A DNA stretch of 64,000 bases, from NCBI RefSeq assembly GCF_003863365.1, contig NZ_RQXT01000007.1, forward strand, positions 62,001 through 126,000, written 5' to 3'. The DNA comes from Mesorhizobium tamadayense. GTDB lineage: Bacteria; Pseudomonadota; Alphaproteobacteria; Rhizobiales; Rhizobiaceae. The notes under the pieces were generated by a model. The model saw only the letters and a program-made list of their open reading frames with translations, made no database searches and was not told the origin of the DNA. The position numbers were made by a program, and so were the translations under genes. Of this stretch, positions 16,679-26,255 are shown piece after piece (within the stretch, counting starts at the first letter, position 1; the number at the start of each line of letters is the position of its first letter).

Positions 16679-17556
16679 CGGGCAACCCCCGGTTTGCCGG
16701 CGAAGATGCGGACGGCCATCTGCACTGCGCCGCCAAGCGCGTCATCGAGCGGGGCTTTCAGCAGCGCCCGGTAGCGTGCCGACAGGCGCGGCGCATAGAG
16801 CGGCGCCAGCCCGCCGAGCAGGCAGAGTGGCGCATCGTCAGTGAGATCGAGCGCGCCGAGAGAAGCCTCGACATCGGCAACCGCCTTGTCGAGGATCCAG
16901 TTGGCGACGGGATCGCCCTTGGCGGCATGCTCGAAGACCTTTGGCGCGAAGCCGCCGAAGTCGCCGGGCTTGGCGTTGGTGGTGAATTCGACCACGTCTT
17001 CCGGATTGTTGCGGAACACGGCAAGCATCGCATCCGTCAGCGGCGAACCGGGGCGGATGCCGTCATAGGCGAGCAGCGTCTGCTCGAGCAGATCGCGGCC
17101 GATGCGGGCGCCGCTGCCCTGGTCGCCGACCTGGAAGCCCCAGCCGCCGATGGCGCGCGACTTGCCCGCTTTGCGCGCCATATAGGCGGTGCCGGTGCCG
17201 AGGATGGCCATGGCGCCGTCGCCGGAGCCGACCGCGCCTTCGAGCGCGATCTCGGCATCGGTCTCGACGCGGCTTTTGCTGAAGGGCAGGATCGCCTCCA
17301 ACTGCTGCCTGTAGGTGCCGACATTGGCGCCGGCGAGGCCGAGAATGGCAGGTGTCTCCGGGATCAGTTCCGGATCCTGGCCGGCGGCCACGAAAGCCTG
17401 CCTGGCCGCCTCGACGATGTTTGCGCGCGCGCCGGTGAGATCGGTGCGGATATTGGCCGCGCCGCTTTTGGCGCGGCCGACGACAGCGCCGTCGACGGTC
17501 GCAAGGGCCGCCCTGCAGCTGGTCCCGCCGCCATCGATGCCAAGCACGAATTTCAC
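16675..17556 (-). CDS. N-acetylglucosamine kinase-like protein (BadF/BadG/BcrA/BcrD ATPase family)
   Basis: 293 residues from a GTG at 17556, preceded by GAGGAGAAA; the upstream in-frame start at 17604 would lie across the operator and is rejected. FVLGIDGGGTSCRAAL is the first phosphate-binding motif of the ASKHA fold. ILGTGTAYMAR and GWGFQVGDQGSGARIGRDLL are the signature of GlcNAc/glucosamine kinases of the BadF family. As first gene of the nag operon it would phosphorylate the sugar imported by the ABC system on the other strand. Confidence 0.88.
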   Translation of the reverse strand: MKFVLGIDGGGTSCRAALATVDGAVVGRAKSGAANIRTDLTGARANIVEAARQAFVAAGQDPELIPETPAILGLAGANVGTYRQQLEAILPFSKSRVETDAEIALEGAVGSGDGAMAILGTGTAYMARKAGKSRAIGGWGFQVGDQGSGARIGRDLLEQTLLAYDGIRPGSPLTDAMLAVFRNNPEDVVEFTTNAKPGDFGGFAPKVFEHAAKGDPVANWILDKAVADVEASLGALDLTDDAPLCLLGGLAPLYAPRLSARYRALLKAPLDDALGGAVQMAVRIFAGKPGVAR

Positions 17557-17578
17557 GCGATTTCTCCTCGTGGCGAAT

Positions 17579-17596
17579 AATACCAATAAAATACCA
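17579..17596 (-). promoter_or_regulatory. amino-sugar operator, nag operon side
   Basis: Read on the minus strand, this is TGGTATT, four bases, TGGTATT. It ends 23 bp before the kinase start codon. The same arrangement, pointing the other way, precedes murQ at 17713-17730. The 11-bp period puts both half-sites on the same face of the helix. It fits, to my recollection, the tandem TGGTATT motif described for alphaproteobacterial NagQ. Confidence 0.75.
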
Positions 17597-17712
17597 ATAG
17601 CCAAGCGTTAATTTCGGTTCAAAAAGATTAAGGCGCATTTTATTGAAAAATCGGGGAAATCTTCCGGTAGGACAACCCGGAGACACGAAAAGCGTTAATG
17701 GATGTGGACAAG

Positions 17713-17730
17713 TGGTATTTTTTTGGTATT
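17713..17730 (+). promoter_or_regulatory. amino-sugar operator, murQ side
   Basis: TGGTATT, four T residues, TGGTATT, ending 25 bp before the murQ ATG. It mirrors the site at 17579-17596. Together the sites allow the GntR regulator to control both divergent operons. Confidence 0.75.
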
Positions 17731-17754
17731 GTTCCCTCAGTTGGAGGACGTTGG

Positions 17755-18663
17755 ATGGCCGAGACGCGCACGGAAGCGCTTCATCAGAACGCCGAGGGGC
17801 TGGATGTCCAGGCCCCGGCCGCCATCCTTTCATTCCTCGCCAACGCCCAGATCGAGGCCGCCAAGGCCGTGCACGGCGCCATTCCGGCGATCGCCGAAGC
17901 CGCCGAGCTCATCGCGAGACAATTGAAGAGTGGCGGCAGGCTTGCTTACGCGGCCGCCGGCAGTTCCGGCCTGATGGCGGTGGCCGACGCGCTGGAGTTG
18001 CCCGGCACGTTCGGCATCGCGCGCGACCGGATCGCCATCCTGATCGCCGGCGGCGACGAGGCGTTCCGCACGCTTGCCGGCGGCCCGGAAGACGATACCG
18101 AGGAAGCCGCGGCGGCCGTCGCAAATGCCAATATCGGCAAGGGCGATTGCCTGATCGCCATCTCCGCCAGCGGCTCGACGCCCTACGCCGTCCAAGCCAT
18201 CGGCGATGCGCGGCGGCGGGGCGCGGCAACCGTCGCGATCGCCAACAACAAGGGCGCGCCGCTGTTTGAGCAGGCCGACGTCGCCATCCTGCTCGAAACG
18301 CCGCCGGAGCTGATCGCCGGCTCGACGCGCATGGGCGCCGGCACCGCGCAGAAGATCGCGCTCAACATGCTTTCGACGCTCACCGCCATCCATCTCGGCC
18401 ATGTGCATGACGGCTACATGGTCAACCTCACCGCCGACAACATCAAGCTGCGCGACCGCGCGGTGCGCATGGTCTCCGCCATCACCGGGCGGAGCCGGGA
18501 TGAGGCGGCGCGGCTGCTCGAAGAGAGCGGCGGTGTCGTCAAGACTGCCATTCTGCTCGCCGCAGGTGCTGCCAACGCCGACGCGGCCGAGAAGATACTG
18601 GAAGGAACCGGCCAGAAGCTCAGGCCGGCGCTTTCCGCGATCGAGGGGAGCAAGCGGCGCTAG
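17755..18663 (+). CDS. murQ: N-acetylmuramic acid 6-phosphate etherase
   Basis: 302 residues from ATG 17755 after TTGGAGGA; a start at 17698 would lie upstream of the operator. A SIS domain carries AAGSSGLMAVADALEL, IAISASGSTPYAV and the strongly conserved PELIAGSTRMGAGTAQKIALN. It splits the lactyl ether of MurNAc-6-P to GlcNAc-6-P and lactate during peptidoglycan recycling. GlcNAc-6-P is then the substrate of the divergent nagA. It is the first gene of the plus-strand arm, followed by an ABC importer. Confidence 0.95.
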   Translation: MAETRTEALHQNAEGLDVQAPAAILSFLANAQIEAAKAVHGAIPAIAEAAELIARQLKSGGRLAYAAAGSSGLMAVADALELPGTFGIARDRIAILIAGGDEAFRTLAGGPEDDTEEAAAAVANANIGKGDCLIAISASGSTPYAVQAIGDARRRGAATVAIANNKGAPLFEQADVAILLETPPELIAGSTRMGAGTAQKIALNMLSTLTAIHLGHVHDGYMVNLTADNIKLRDRAVRMVSAITGRSRDEAARLLEESGGVVKTAILLAAGAANADAAEKILEGTGQKLRPALSAIEGSKRR

Positions 18664-18712
18664 CCACTGTTCTCAGAACCGAACCTGAAAAAGGTCAACA
18701 GGGAGACTGAAC

Positions 18713-19972
18713 ATGACGACCAAACTACTGACGGCCCTTCTCATCGGCACGAGCATCCTCGGAACCACCGGGATTGCGCTGGCCGAAGACGTCACGCTCA
18801 ATATCGAGAGCTGGCGCGGCGACGACCTCACCATCTGGAAGGACAAGCTGATCCCGGCCTTCGAGGCCAAGAACCCCGGCATCAAGGTGGTGTTCGCGCC
18901 GTCGGCGCCGACCGAGTATGACGCCGCACTCGGCGCCAAGCTCAGCGCCGGCTCGGCAGGCGACCTGATCACCTGCCGGCCGTTCGACAAGTCGCTGGAG
19001 CTGTTCAAGAAGGGCAACCTCGCCGACCTCTCCTCGCTGCCCGGCATGGACAACTTCTCGCCCGTCGCCAAGGCCGCCTGGCAGACCGACGACGGCAAGT
19101 CGAGCTTCTGCGTGCCGATGGCCTCGGTCATCCACGGCTTCATCTATAACAAGGACGCCTTCGACAAGCTCGGCCTCAAGGTGCCGACGACGAATGAAGA
19201 GTTCTACGCCGTGCTCGACAAGATCAAGGCGGACGGCACCTACATTCCGATGGCGATGGGCACCAAGGACCTCTGGGAAGCCGCGACCATGGGCTACCAG
19301 AATATCGGCCCGAACTACTGGAAGGGCGAGGAAGGCCGCCTGGCATTGATCAAGGGCGAGCAGAAGCTGACCGATCCCCAGTGGGTCGAACCCTACAAGG
19401 AACTGGCCAAGTGGAAGCCCTATCTCGGCGACGGCTTCGAGGCGCAGACCTATCCCGACAGCCAGAACCTGTTCACGCTTGGCCGCGCCGCCATCTACCC
19501 GGCCGGCTCGTGGGAGATCGGCCTGTTCAACACCCAGGCGCAGTTCAAGATGGGCGCCTTCCCGCCGCCGGTCCAGAAGGCCGGCGACACCTGCTACATC
19601 TCCGACCATACCGATATCGGCATGGGCCTGAACGCGGCATCGAAGCATCCGGAAGAGGCCAAGAAGTTCCTGTCCTGGGTCGCCTCGCCCGACTTCGCCA
19701 CCATCTACGCCAACGCGCTGCCGGGCTTCTTCAGCTTGAACAACACGCCGGTGAAGATGGAAGACCCGCTGGCGCAGGAATTCGTCTCCTGGCGCGGCAA
19801 GTGCAAGTCGACGATCCGCTCGACTTACCAGATCCTGTCGCGCGGCACGCCGAACCTCGAGAACGAGACCTGGGTTGAATCGGCCAACGTGATCAACGGC
19901 ACCGACACGCCGGAAGCCGCGGCCAAGAAGCTGCAGGACGGCCTCGACAGCTGGTACAAGCCGGCGAAGTAA
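18713..19972 (+). CDS. ABC transporter sugar-binding protein (family 1), amino-sugar uptake
   Basis: 419 residues with a Sec signal peptide (hydrophobic stretch around residues 7-22, cleavage near ALA|ED). The mature part has the typical layout of MalE/UgpB-type binding proteins, including YPAGSWEIGLF in the ligand cleft region and DHTDIGMGLNAASKHPEEAKKFL. The gene follows murQ by 49 bp, with an AGGGAGA ribosome binding site. Its place between murQ and two permease genes implies uptake of GlcNAc, MurNAc or chitin/peptidoglycan fragments. Confidence 0.9.
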   Translation: MTTKLLTALLIGTSILGTTGIALAEDVTLNIESWRGDDLTIWKDKLIPAFEAKNPGIKVVFAPSAPTEYDAALGAKLSAGSAGDLITCRPFDKSLELFKKGNLADLSSLPGMDNFSPVAKAAWQTDDGKSSFCVPMASVIHGFIYNKDAFDKLGLKVPTTNEEFYAVLDKIKADGTYIPMAMGTKDLWEAATMGYQNIGPNYWKGEEGRLALIKGEQKLTDPQWVEPYKELAKWKPYLGDGFEAQTYPDSQNLFTLGRAAIYPAGSWEIGLFNTQAQFKMGAFPPPVQKAGDTCYISDHTDIGMGLNAASKHPEEAKKFLSWVASPDFATIYANALPGFFSLNNTPVKMEDPLAQEFVSWRGKCKSTIRSTYQILSRGTPNLENETWVESANVINGTDTPEAAAKKLQDGLDSWYKPAK

Positions 19973-19988
19973 TCTTCAGCCAATCGAA

Positions 19989-20011
19989 CCGGCCGGGCGC
20001 TGCCCGGCCGG
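19989..20011 (+). terminator. stem-loop after the binding-protein gene, no T-run
   Basis: CCGGCCGGGC and GCCCGGCCGG form a perfect 10-bp stem with a GCT loop, 16 bp after the binding-protein stop. No U-tract follows. Such hairpins often protect the binding-protein mRNA and lower read-through into the permease genes. The rest of the 223-bp gap (to 20195) shows only a degraded-looking repeat remnant near 20040-20110. Confidence 0.6.
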
Positions 20012-20195
20012 CATTCGGACAGATTAGATAGCGATTGTCGGCGCCGCCTCTCGGTCTTACCCTCACCTTGCGGGGAAGACGAAGCCTGACTGTCGCGGGC
20101 TTGTCCTCTCCATGGTGGGGACAACCAGGCCGTGCATCGAGGCATCAGCTAAGCATCGTCGACCTGGAACCGAGAGACGGCGGAGACCCGAACTC

Positions 20196-21125
20196 ATGGC
20201 CGCACAAACACGACCCAAGAAACCGATCCGCTGGCATATCGGCGTCTTCCTGGCGCCAGCGGTGCTCGTCTACACGGCAATCATGATCCTGCCGCTCGCC
20301 GGCACGTTGCAGCTTTCGCTGTTCCGCAACATCGAGCAGTCCCAGGTGTTCGTCGGGCTGAGCAATTTCCGCACGCTGTTCGGCGACCCCAACTGGTCGG
20401 TGAACTTCTGGAACGCGCTGCGGAACAATGTCTGGTTCTTCATCATCCACATGCTGGTGCAGAACCCGATCGGCGTCCTGCTGGCGGCGCTTCTGTCCAG
20501 CCCCCGGCTGCGCTTCGCCGCCTTCTACCGCACGGCGATCTTCGTGCCAACGATCCTGTCCTTCGTCATCGTCGGCTTTGCCTGGAAGCTGATCCTGTCG
20601 CCGATCTGGGGCGTGGCGCCGCATCTCATGGATTTCGTCGGTCTGAAGAGCCTGTTCACGCCGTGGCTCGGCAAGGAACAGTACGCGCTCACCGCGCTCA
20701 GCCTGGTCTCGGTCTGGCAGTTCGTCGGCATTCCGATGATGCTGATCTATGCAGCACTGCTGTCGATCCCCGATGAGGTGATCGAAGCGGCAGAATGCGA
20801 CGGCATCACCGGCATGGCGCAGTTCTGGAAGATCAAGCTGCCGCTGATCCTGCCTTCGATCGGCATCATCTCGATCCTGACCTTCGTCGGCAATTTCAAT
20901 GCCTTCGACCTGATCTACACGGCGCAAGGCGCGCTCGCCGGTCCGAACTATTCGACTGACATCCTCGGCACCTTCCTCTACCGCGCCTTCTTCGGCTTCC
21001 AGCTGCAGGTCGGCGACCCCAACATGGGCGCGGCGATCGCCACGATGATGTTCCTGATCATCCTGGCAGGCGTTTGCGTCTACCTGTTCCTCGTCCAGAC
21101 GCGCCTGCGTCGCTATCAGTTCTGA
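20196..21125 (+). CDS. ABC transporter permease (sugar, MalF/UgpA type)
   Basis: 309 residues from ATG 20196; the upstream start at 20112 would add an unrelated Arg-rich stretch. Six hydrophobic segments are visible, beginning with IGVFLAPAVLVYTAIMIL. The EAA loop that contacts the ATPase is EAAECDGITGMAQFWKIKLPLI. It forms the membrane channel with the next gene, which follows after 11 bp. Confidence 0.9.
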   Translation: MAAQTRPKKPIRWHIGVFLAPAVLVYTAIMILPLAGTLQLSLFRNIEQSQVFVGLSNFRTLFGDPNWSVNFWNALRNNVWFFIIHMLVQNPIGVLLAALLSSPRLRFAAFYRTAIFVPTILSFVIVGFAWKLILSPIWGVAPHLMDFVGLKSLFTPWLGKEQYALTALSLVSVWQFVGIPMMLIYAALLSIPDEVIEAAECDGITGMAQFWKIKLPLILPSIGIISILTFVGNFNAFDLIYTAQGALAGPNYSTDILGTFLYRAFFGFQLQVGDPNMGAAIATMMFLIILAGVCVYLFLVQTRLRRYQF

Positions 21126-21136
21126 GGGGGCGACAG

Positions 21137-21976
21137 ATGAGCACAGCAACCCATTCGCTTCCCCGCACCATCGGCGCCCACGCGGTTCTTTTGACCTATA
21201 CGGCGATCGCGCTGTTCCCGGTGATCCTGGTGATCATGAACTCGTTCAAATCCCGCGCCGGCATCTTCGGCGCTCCGCTGACGCCGCCGACGCCGAAGAC
21301 CTTCGACCTGATCGGCTACACCACGGTGATCGGCCAGGGCGATTTCATCCATTATTTCCAGAACAGCCTCGTCGTCACCGTCGCCTCGCTGTTCTTCGTG
21401 CTTCTGTTCGGCGCGATGGCCGCGTTCGCGCTGTCGGAGTATCGCTTCCGCGGCAACACGATGATGGGGCTCTATCTGGCGCTCGGCATCATGATCCCGA
21501 TCCGCCTCGGCACAGTCGCCATCCTGCAGCTGATGGTGGCGAGCGGTCTGGTCAACACGCTGACGGCGCTGATCCTGGTCTACACCGCGCAGGGGCTGCC
21601 GCTCGCCGTCTTCATCCTGTCGGAATTCATGAAGCAGGTCTCGGACGACCTGAAGAACGCCGGCCGCATCGACGGCCTGTCCGAATACACGATCTTCTTT
21701 AGGCTGGTGCTGCCGCTGGTGCGCCCGTCGATGGCGACCGTTGCCGTCTTCACCATGATCCCGATCTGGAACGATCTGTGGTTCCCGCTGATCCTGGCTC
21801 CATCCGAAGAGACCAAGACGGTGACGCTCGGCGCGCAGCTCTTCCTCGGCCAGTTCGTCACCAACTGGAACGCGATCCTGGCGGCGCTGTCGCTGGCGAT
21901 CCTGCCGGTGCTGATCCTCTACGTCATCTTCTCGCGGCAGCTGATCCGCGGCATCACCTCCGGAGCCGTAAAGTGA
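21137..21976 (+). CDS. ABC transporter permease (sugar, MalG/UgpE type)
   Basis: 279 residues from ATG 21137, with AGGGGGCGA upstream. It has six predicted membrane segments. The EAA-type loop reads DDLKNAGRIDGLSEYTIFFR. It is the second half of the permease pair. Its stop overlaps the next gene's GTG by 4 bp (GTGA), so the oxidoreductase is translated along with the transporter. Confidence 0.9.
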   Translation: MSTATHSLPRTIGAHAVLLTYTAIALFPVILVIMNSFKSRAGIFGAPLTPPTPKTFDLIGYTTVIGQGDFIHYFQNSLVVTVASLFFVLLFGAMAAFALSEYRFRGNTMMGLYLALGIMIPIRLGTVAILQLMVASGLVNTLTALILVYTAQGLPLAVFILSEFMKQVSDDLKNAGRIDGLSEYTIFFRLVLPLVRPSMATVAVFTMIPIWNDLWFPLILAPSEETKTVTLGAQLFLGQFVTNWNAILAALSLAILPVLILYVIFSRQLIRGITSGAVK

Positions 21977-23034
21977 GTTCAGAGAAGCCTCTTCGCGTCG
22001 TCGTTACAGGGCTCGGCAATATGGGCCGCAGCCATGCGCTCGCCTACCACACCAATCCGGGCTTCGAGATCGCGGCGCTCGTCAACCGCTCGGACGTGCC
22101 GCTGCCGGGCGGGCTTGCCGGTTACGGCATCAGGCGGTCCTTCGAGGACGCGCTGCGTGACGAGAAGCCGGATGTGGCTGCGATCGCGACTTACTCCGAC
22201 AGCCACGCCGATTATGCGGTGCGGGCCTTCGAGGCGGGCTGCCATGTCTTCGTCGAGAAGCCGCTGGCAACGACGGTGGCGGATGCCAGGCGCGTCGTCG
22301 ACGCCGCCAAGGCCAACGGCAAAAAACTGGTGATCGGCTACATCCTGCGCCACCACCCGTCCTGGATGCGGCTGATCGCCGAGGCGCGCAAGCTCGGCGG
22401 TCCATACGTCTTCCGCATGAATCTCAACCAGCAGTCCTCCGGCCATAGCTGGGAGACGCACAAGCAGCTGATGCGGACGACCTCGCCGATCGTCGACTGC
22501 GGCGTGCACTATCTCGACGTGATGCTGCAGATCACCGACGCCAGGCCGGTCGAAGTGCGCGGCATGGGAGTCAGGCTGACCGACGAAGTCGCGCCGCCGA
22601 TGTACAATTACGGCCATCTGCAGGTGCTGTTCGATGACGGTTCCGTCGGCTGGTACGAAGCCGGCTGGGGTCCGATGATTTCGGAGACCGCCTACTTCGT
22701 GAAGGACGTCATCTCGCCCAAGGGGTGCGTGTCGATCGTCATGAAGGAGGGCGTGAAGTCCGACGACATCGACACCCATACAAAAACCTCGACCATCCGC
22801 CTGCATAGTGCGGCGACCGATCCGGACGGCAAGTTCGCCAAGCAGGATGAGCTGTTGTCGATGGAAGGCGAGCCGGGACACCAGGAACTCTGCGACCTCG
22901 AACAGGCCTTCCTGCTCAAGGCCATCCGCGAAGACATCGATCTCACCCGCCACATGGACGACGCCGTGAGATCGCTCGCCGTCTGCCTTGCCGCCGACGA
23001 GAGCGTGCGCACCTGCGCTCCGATCAAACTCTAG
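21973..23034 (+). CDS. Gfo/Idh/MocA family NAD(P)-dependent oxidoreductase
   Basis: 353 residues from the GTG at 21973, inside the preceding permease stop. The N-terminal Rossmann fold shows VVVTGLGNMGRSHALAY; HVFVEKPLATTVADA carries the family's conserved EKP lysine. The C-terminal alpha/beta domain has SPIVDCGVHYLDVM, the catalytic His region. The enzyme probably oxidises or epimerises a sugar or amino-sugar taken up by the neighbouring transporter; the exact substrate is not visible. Confidence 0.88.
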   Translation: MSSEKPLRVVVTGLGNMGRSHALAYHTNPGFEIAALVNRSDVPLPGGLAGYGIRRSFEDALRDEKPDVAAIATYSDSHADYAVRAFEAGCHVFVEKPLATTVADARRVVDAAKANGKKLVIGYILRHHPSWMRLIAEARKLGGPYVFRMNLNQQSSGHSWETHKQLMRTTSPIVDCGVHYLDVMLQITDARPVEVRGMGVRLTDEVAPPMYNYGHLQVLFDDGSVGWYEAGWGPMISETAYFVKDVISPKGCVSIVMKEGVKSDDIDTHTKTSTIRLHSAATDPDGKFAKQDELLSMEGEPGHQELCDLEQAFLLKAIREDIDLTRHMDDAVRSLAVCLAADESVRTCAPIKL

Positions 23035-23049
23035 AACAAGGACGAAGCC

Positions 23050-24048
<999 letters not shown>

Positions 24049-24058
24049 GCGCCGGCCT

Positions 24059-24244
24059 CTCCTTCTCCCCTTGTGGGAGAAGGTGGATCGGCGCGCAGCG
24101 CCGAGACGGATGAGGGGTGGGCGACGGAGCGCGGCGCTAAAAGATTTTAAGAATTTGAAGCACATAGTTCTCCAACGCGGAGATCCTTCCAACACCCCTC
24201 ATCCGGCCGCTTCGCGGCCACCTTCTCCCACATGGGGAGAAGGG
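24059..24244. repeat. palindromic intergenic repeat, family B
   Basis: The left arm (24059-24120) contains CTCCCCTTGTGGGAGAAGG and ends in GGATGAGGGGTG. The right arm (24192-24244) begins with CACCCCTCATCC and ends with a matching hairpin. About 70 bp of A/T-richer DNA lies between. It sits between convergent genes and may end transcription from both sides. Confidence 0.8.
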
Positions 24245-24255
24245 AAGAGCTGCGC

Positions 24256-25101
24256 CTACTCGTCCGCCCTGAACGTCTGTTTCTGCTGGCCCATGCCTTC
24301 GATGCCGAGCTCGACGACGTCGCCGGGCTTCAGGAACAGCGGCGGCTTCATGCCCAGCCCGACGCCGGGCGGGGTGCCGGTGGAGATGATGTCGCCGGGA
24401 TGCAGCGACATGAACTGGCTGAGGTAGGAGACCAGATATTTGACGCCGAAGACCATGGTCCTGGTCGAGCCGTTCTGCATGGTCTTGCCGTTGACGCTCA
24501 GCCACATACCGAGGTTCTGCGGGTCCTCAATTTCGTCCTTGGTCACCAGCCACGGGCCGATCGGGCCAAAGGTGTCGCAAGACTTGCCCTTGGTCCACTG
24601 GCCTTGGCGCTCGGCCTGGAAGGCGCGCTCGGACACGTCGTGCGCGACGCAATAGCCGGCAACATAATCCAGCGCCTCGGCCTCGCTGACATACTTCGCC
24701 GTCTTGCCGATGACGACGCCGAGCTCGACTTCCCAGTCGGTCTTGACCGAGCCGCGCGGGATCAGCACGTCGTCGTCCGGCCCGACGATCGCCGAGCTTG
24801 CCTTCATGAAGATGATCGGCTCCGGCGGCACGGTGGCGCCGGTCTCGGCGGCGTGGTCGGAATAGTTGAGGCCGATGCAGATGAATTTGCCGGTGCCGGC
24901 GACGCAGGCGCCCAGGCGCGGCTTGCCGGAAACCGCCGGCAGCGATCTCGGATCGAGCTTCGACAGCATATCCAGCGACGCCGGATGCAGCGCGGTGCCG
25001 GCGATGTCGGCGACATAGGCCGAAAGGTCGCGGATCGTCCCATCCTGATCGAGCAGGCCGGGACGTTCGCTCCCCACCTCGCCATAGCGCAGCAACTTCA
25101 T
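24256..25101 (-). CDS. fumarylacetoacetate hydrolase (FAH) family protein
   Basis: 281 residues. FICIGLNYSDHAAE and DWEVELGVVIGK carry the metal-binding Glu residues of the FAH fold; GDIISTGTPPGVG closes the active site. Its N-terminal region (MKLLRYGEVGSERPGLLD) is typical of the 2,4-diketo-3-deoxy-L-fuconate hydrolase/ureidoglycolate lyase-like subgroup. An SDR gene lies upstream on the same strand after 226 bp. Together they look like the last two steps of a non-phosphorylating deoxysugar-acid pathway, but the dehydratase and transporter are not here. Confidence 0.8.
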   Translation of the reverse strand: MKLLRYGEVGSERPGLLDQDGTIRDLSAYVADIAGTALHPASLDMLSKLDPRSLPAVSGKPRLGACVAGTGKFICIGLNYSDHAAETGATVPPEPIIFMKASSAIVGPDDDVLIPRGSVKTDWEVELGVVIGKTAKYVSEAEALDYVAGYCVAHDVSERAFQAERQGQWTKGKSCDTFGPIGPWLVTKDEIEDPQNLGMWLSVNGKTMQNGSTRTMVFGVKYLVSYLSQFMSLHPGDIISTGTPPGVGLGMKPPLFLKPGDVVELGIEGMGQQKQTFRADE

Positions 25102-25327
25102 CTTTGTTCTCCTACCTGCGGCCCAAGGCCGTTTAGCAAAATTCTTCGCTCAAGGCGACGCCTGTCGCGAAATCGGGCGGACCGTAGCCAGCGACCTTGT
25201 GCCCGGCAAGCACAGACACCGCGCAAGCGGTCGGGGGCCAAGATTTTTCAGACTTGTCGATGCTTCCGATAACGCGGAGGCCCGATTCGATCTTCCTATT
25301 GGCTCACCATCTATTGCGTACCGGCAG

Positions 25328-26059
25328 TCAGATCGACCAGCCGCCGTCGATATTGTAGGCCTGACCCGACGTGTAGGTCGCTCCCGCCAGATAGACGGCG
25401 AGATCGGCGATTTCCTCGGGCGTGCCCAGCCGACCCATCGGCTGGCGGGCGATGAAGGCCGCGCGGGCCGCTTCATAATCGCCCTCGGCATGCATGCGAT
25501 CCTGCAGCGACGGGCTCTCGACGGTGCCCGGGCAGATGGCGTTGCAGCGGATTCCTCTAGCGACATAATCGGCGGCGACCGCCTTGGTGAGGCCGATGAC
25601 GGCCGCCTTGGTCAGACCGTAGACGAAGCGGTTCGGCACACCCTTCTGCGAGCTCGCCAGCGACGCCATGTTGATGATCGAACCATCGCCGCGTTCCAGC
25701 ATGCCGGGCAGCACGGCGCGGATGGTGCGGATCATCGAGCGGACATTGAGGTTCAACGCGAAGTCGAGATCGGCATCGGTCATTTCCAGGATCGAGCCGG
25801 AATGGACGAAGCCGGCGCAGTTGAACAGCACATCGACCGGGCCGATCTCGGCGAAGGCCGATGCGACGGCCGCGTCATTGAGCACGTCGAGCCTGCGGGT
25901 CTTGATGCCGGAAGTCTTGGCGAGCTCGGCCAAAAGCAGCTCGTTGATGTCGGTGGCATGCACGGTGGCACCCGCCTTGGCGAAAGCGAGCGCGCTCGCC
26001 CGGCCGATGCCTTGCGCCGCCGCGGTGACGACGACCACCTTGCCTGCCAGATCCGCCAT
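25328..26059 (-). CDS. short-chain dehydrogenase/reductase, 2-keto-3-deoxy-L-fuconate dehydrogenase-like
   Basis: 243 residues from ATG 26059, which has AGGAGGA just upstream; the longer start at 26080 is rejected. The Rossmann motif is TAAAQGIGRASA, the catalytic Ser is in INMASLASS, and YGLTK holds the Tyr-x3-Lys pair. NAICPGTVESPSL is typical of the subgroup that includes 2-keto-3-deoxy-fuconate dehydrogenases and BDH2-type enzymes. It shares orientation with the FAH gene. The 226 bp between them and the 196 bp upstream show no clear feature. Confidence 0.8.
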   Translation of the reverse strand: MADLAGKVVVVTAAAQGIGRASALAFAKAGATVHATDINELLLAELAKTSGIKTRRLDVLNDAAVASAFAEIGPVDVLFNCAGFVHSGSILEMTDADLDFALNLNVRSMIRTIRAVLPGMLERGDGSIINMASLASSQKGVPNRFVYGLTKAAVIGLTKAVAADYVARGIRCNAICPGTVESPSLQDRMHAEGDYEAARAAFIARQPMGRLGTPEEIADLAVYLAGATYTSGQAYNIDGGWSI

Positions 26060-26255
26060 TCTTTCCTCCTGGTGTCGCAAGCTTTCTTACTGGCGGCCGG
26101 ACGGGATGCAATGTGCCAGGCGAGCCTGCCGCCTGACTGTTATTTCCGCAGGCCAATTGTTTTTTCTGGTTAAAGAACACATGACGGCGCGTCAAGCCAA
26201 AGAGGCCTGGCAAACGCGCCCGAATATCCAAGGCGCGTTGCCCGGTTCGATCGGC

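Noticed and set aside
20112..20195. Upstream extension of the first sugar permease
   Set aside because: It adds an Arg-rich non-membrane stretch; permeases of this family start close to the first helix, as from 20196.
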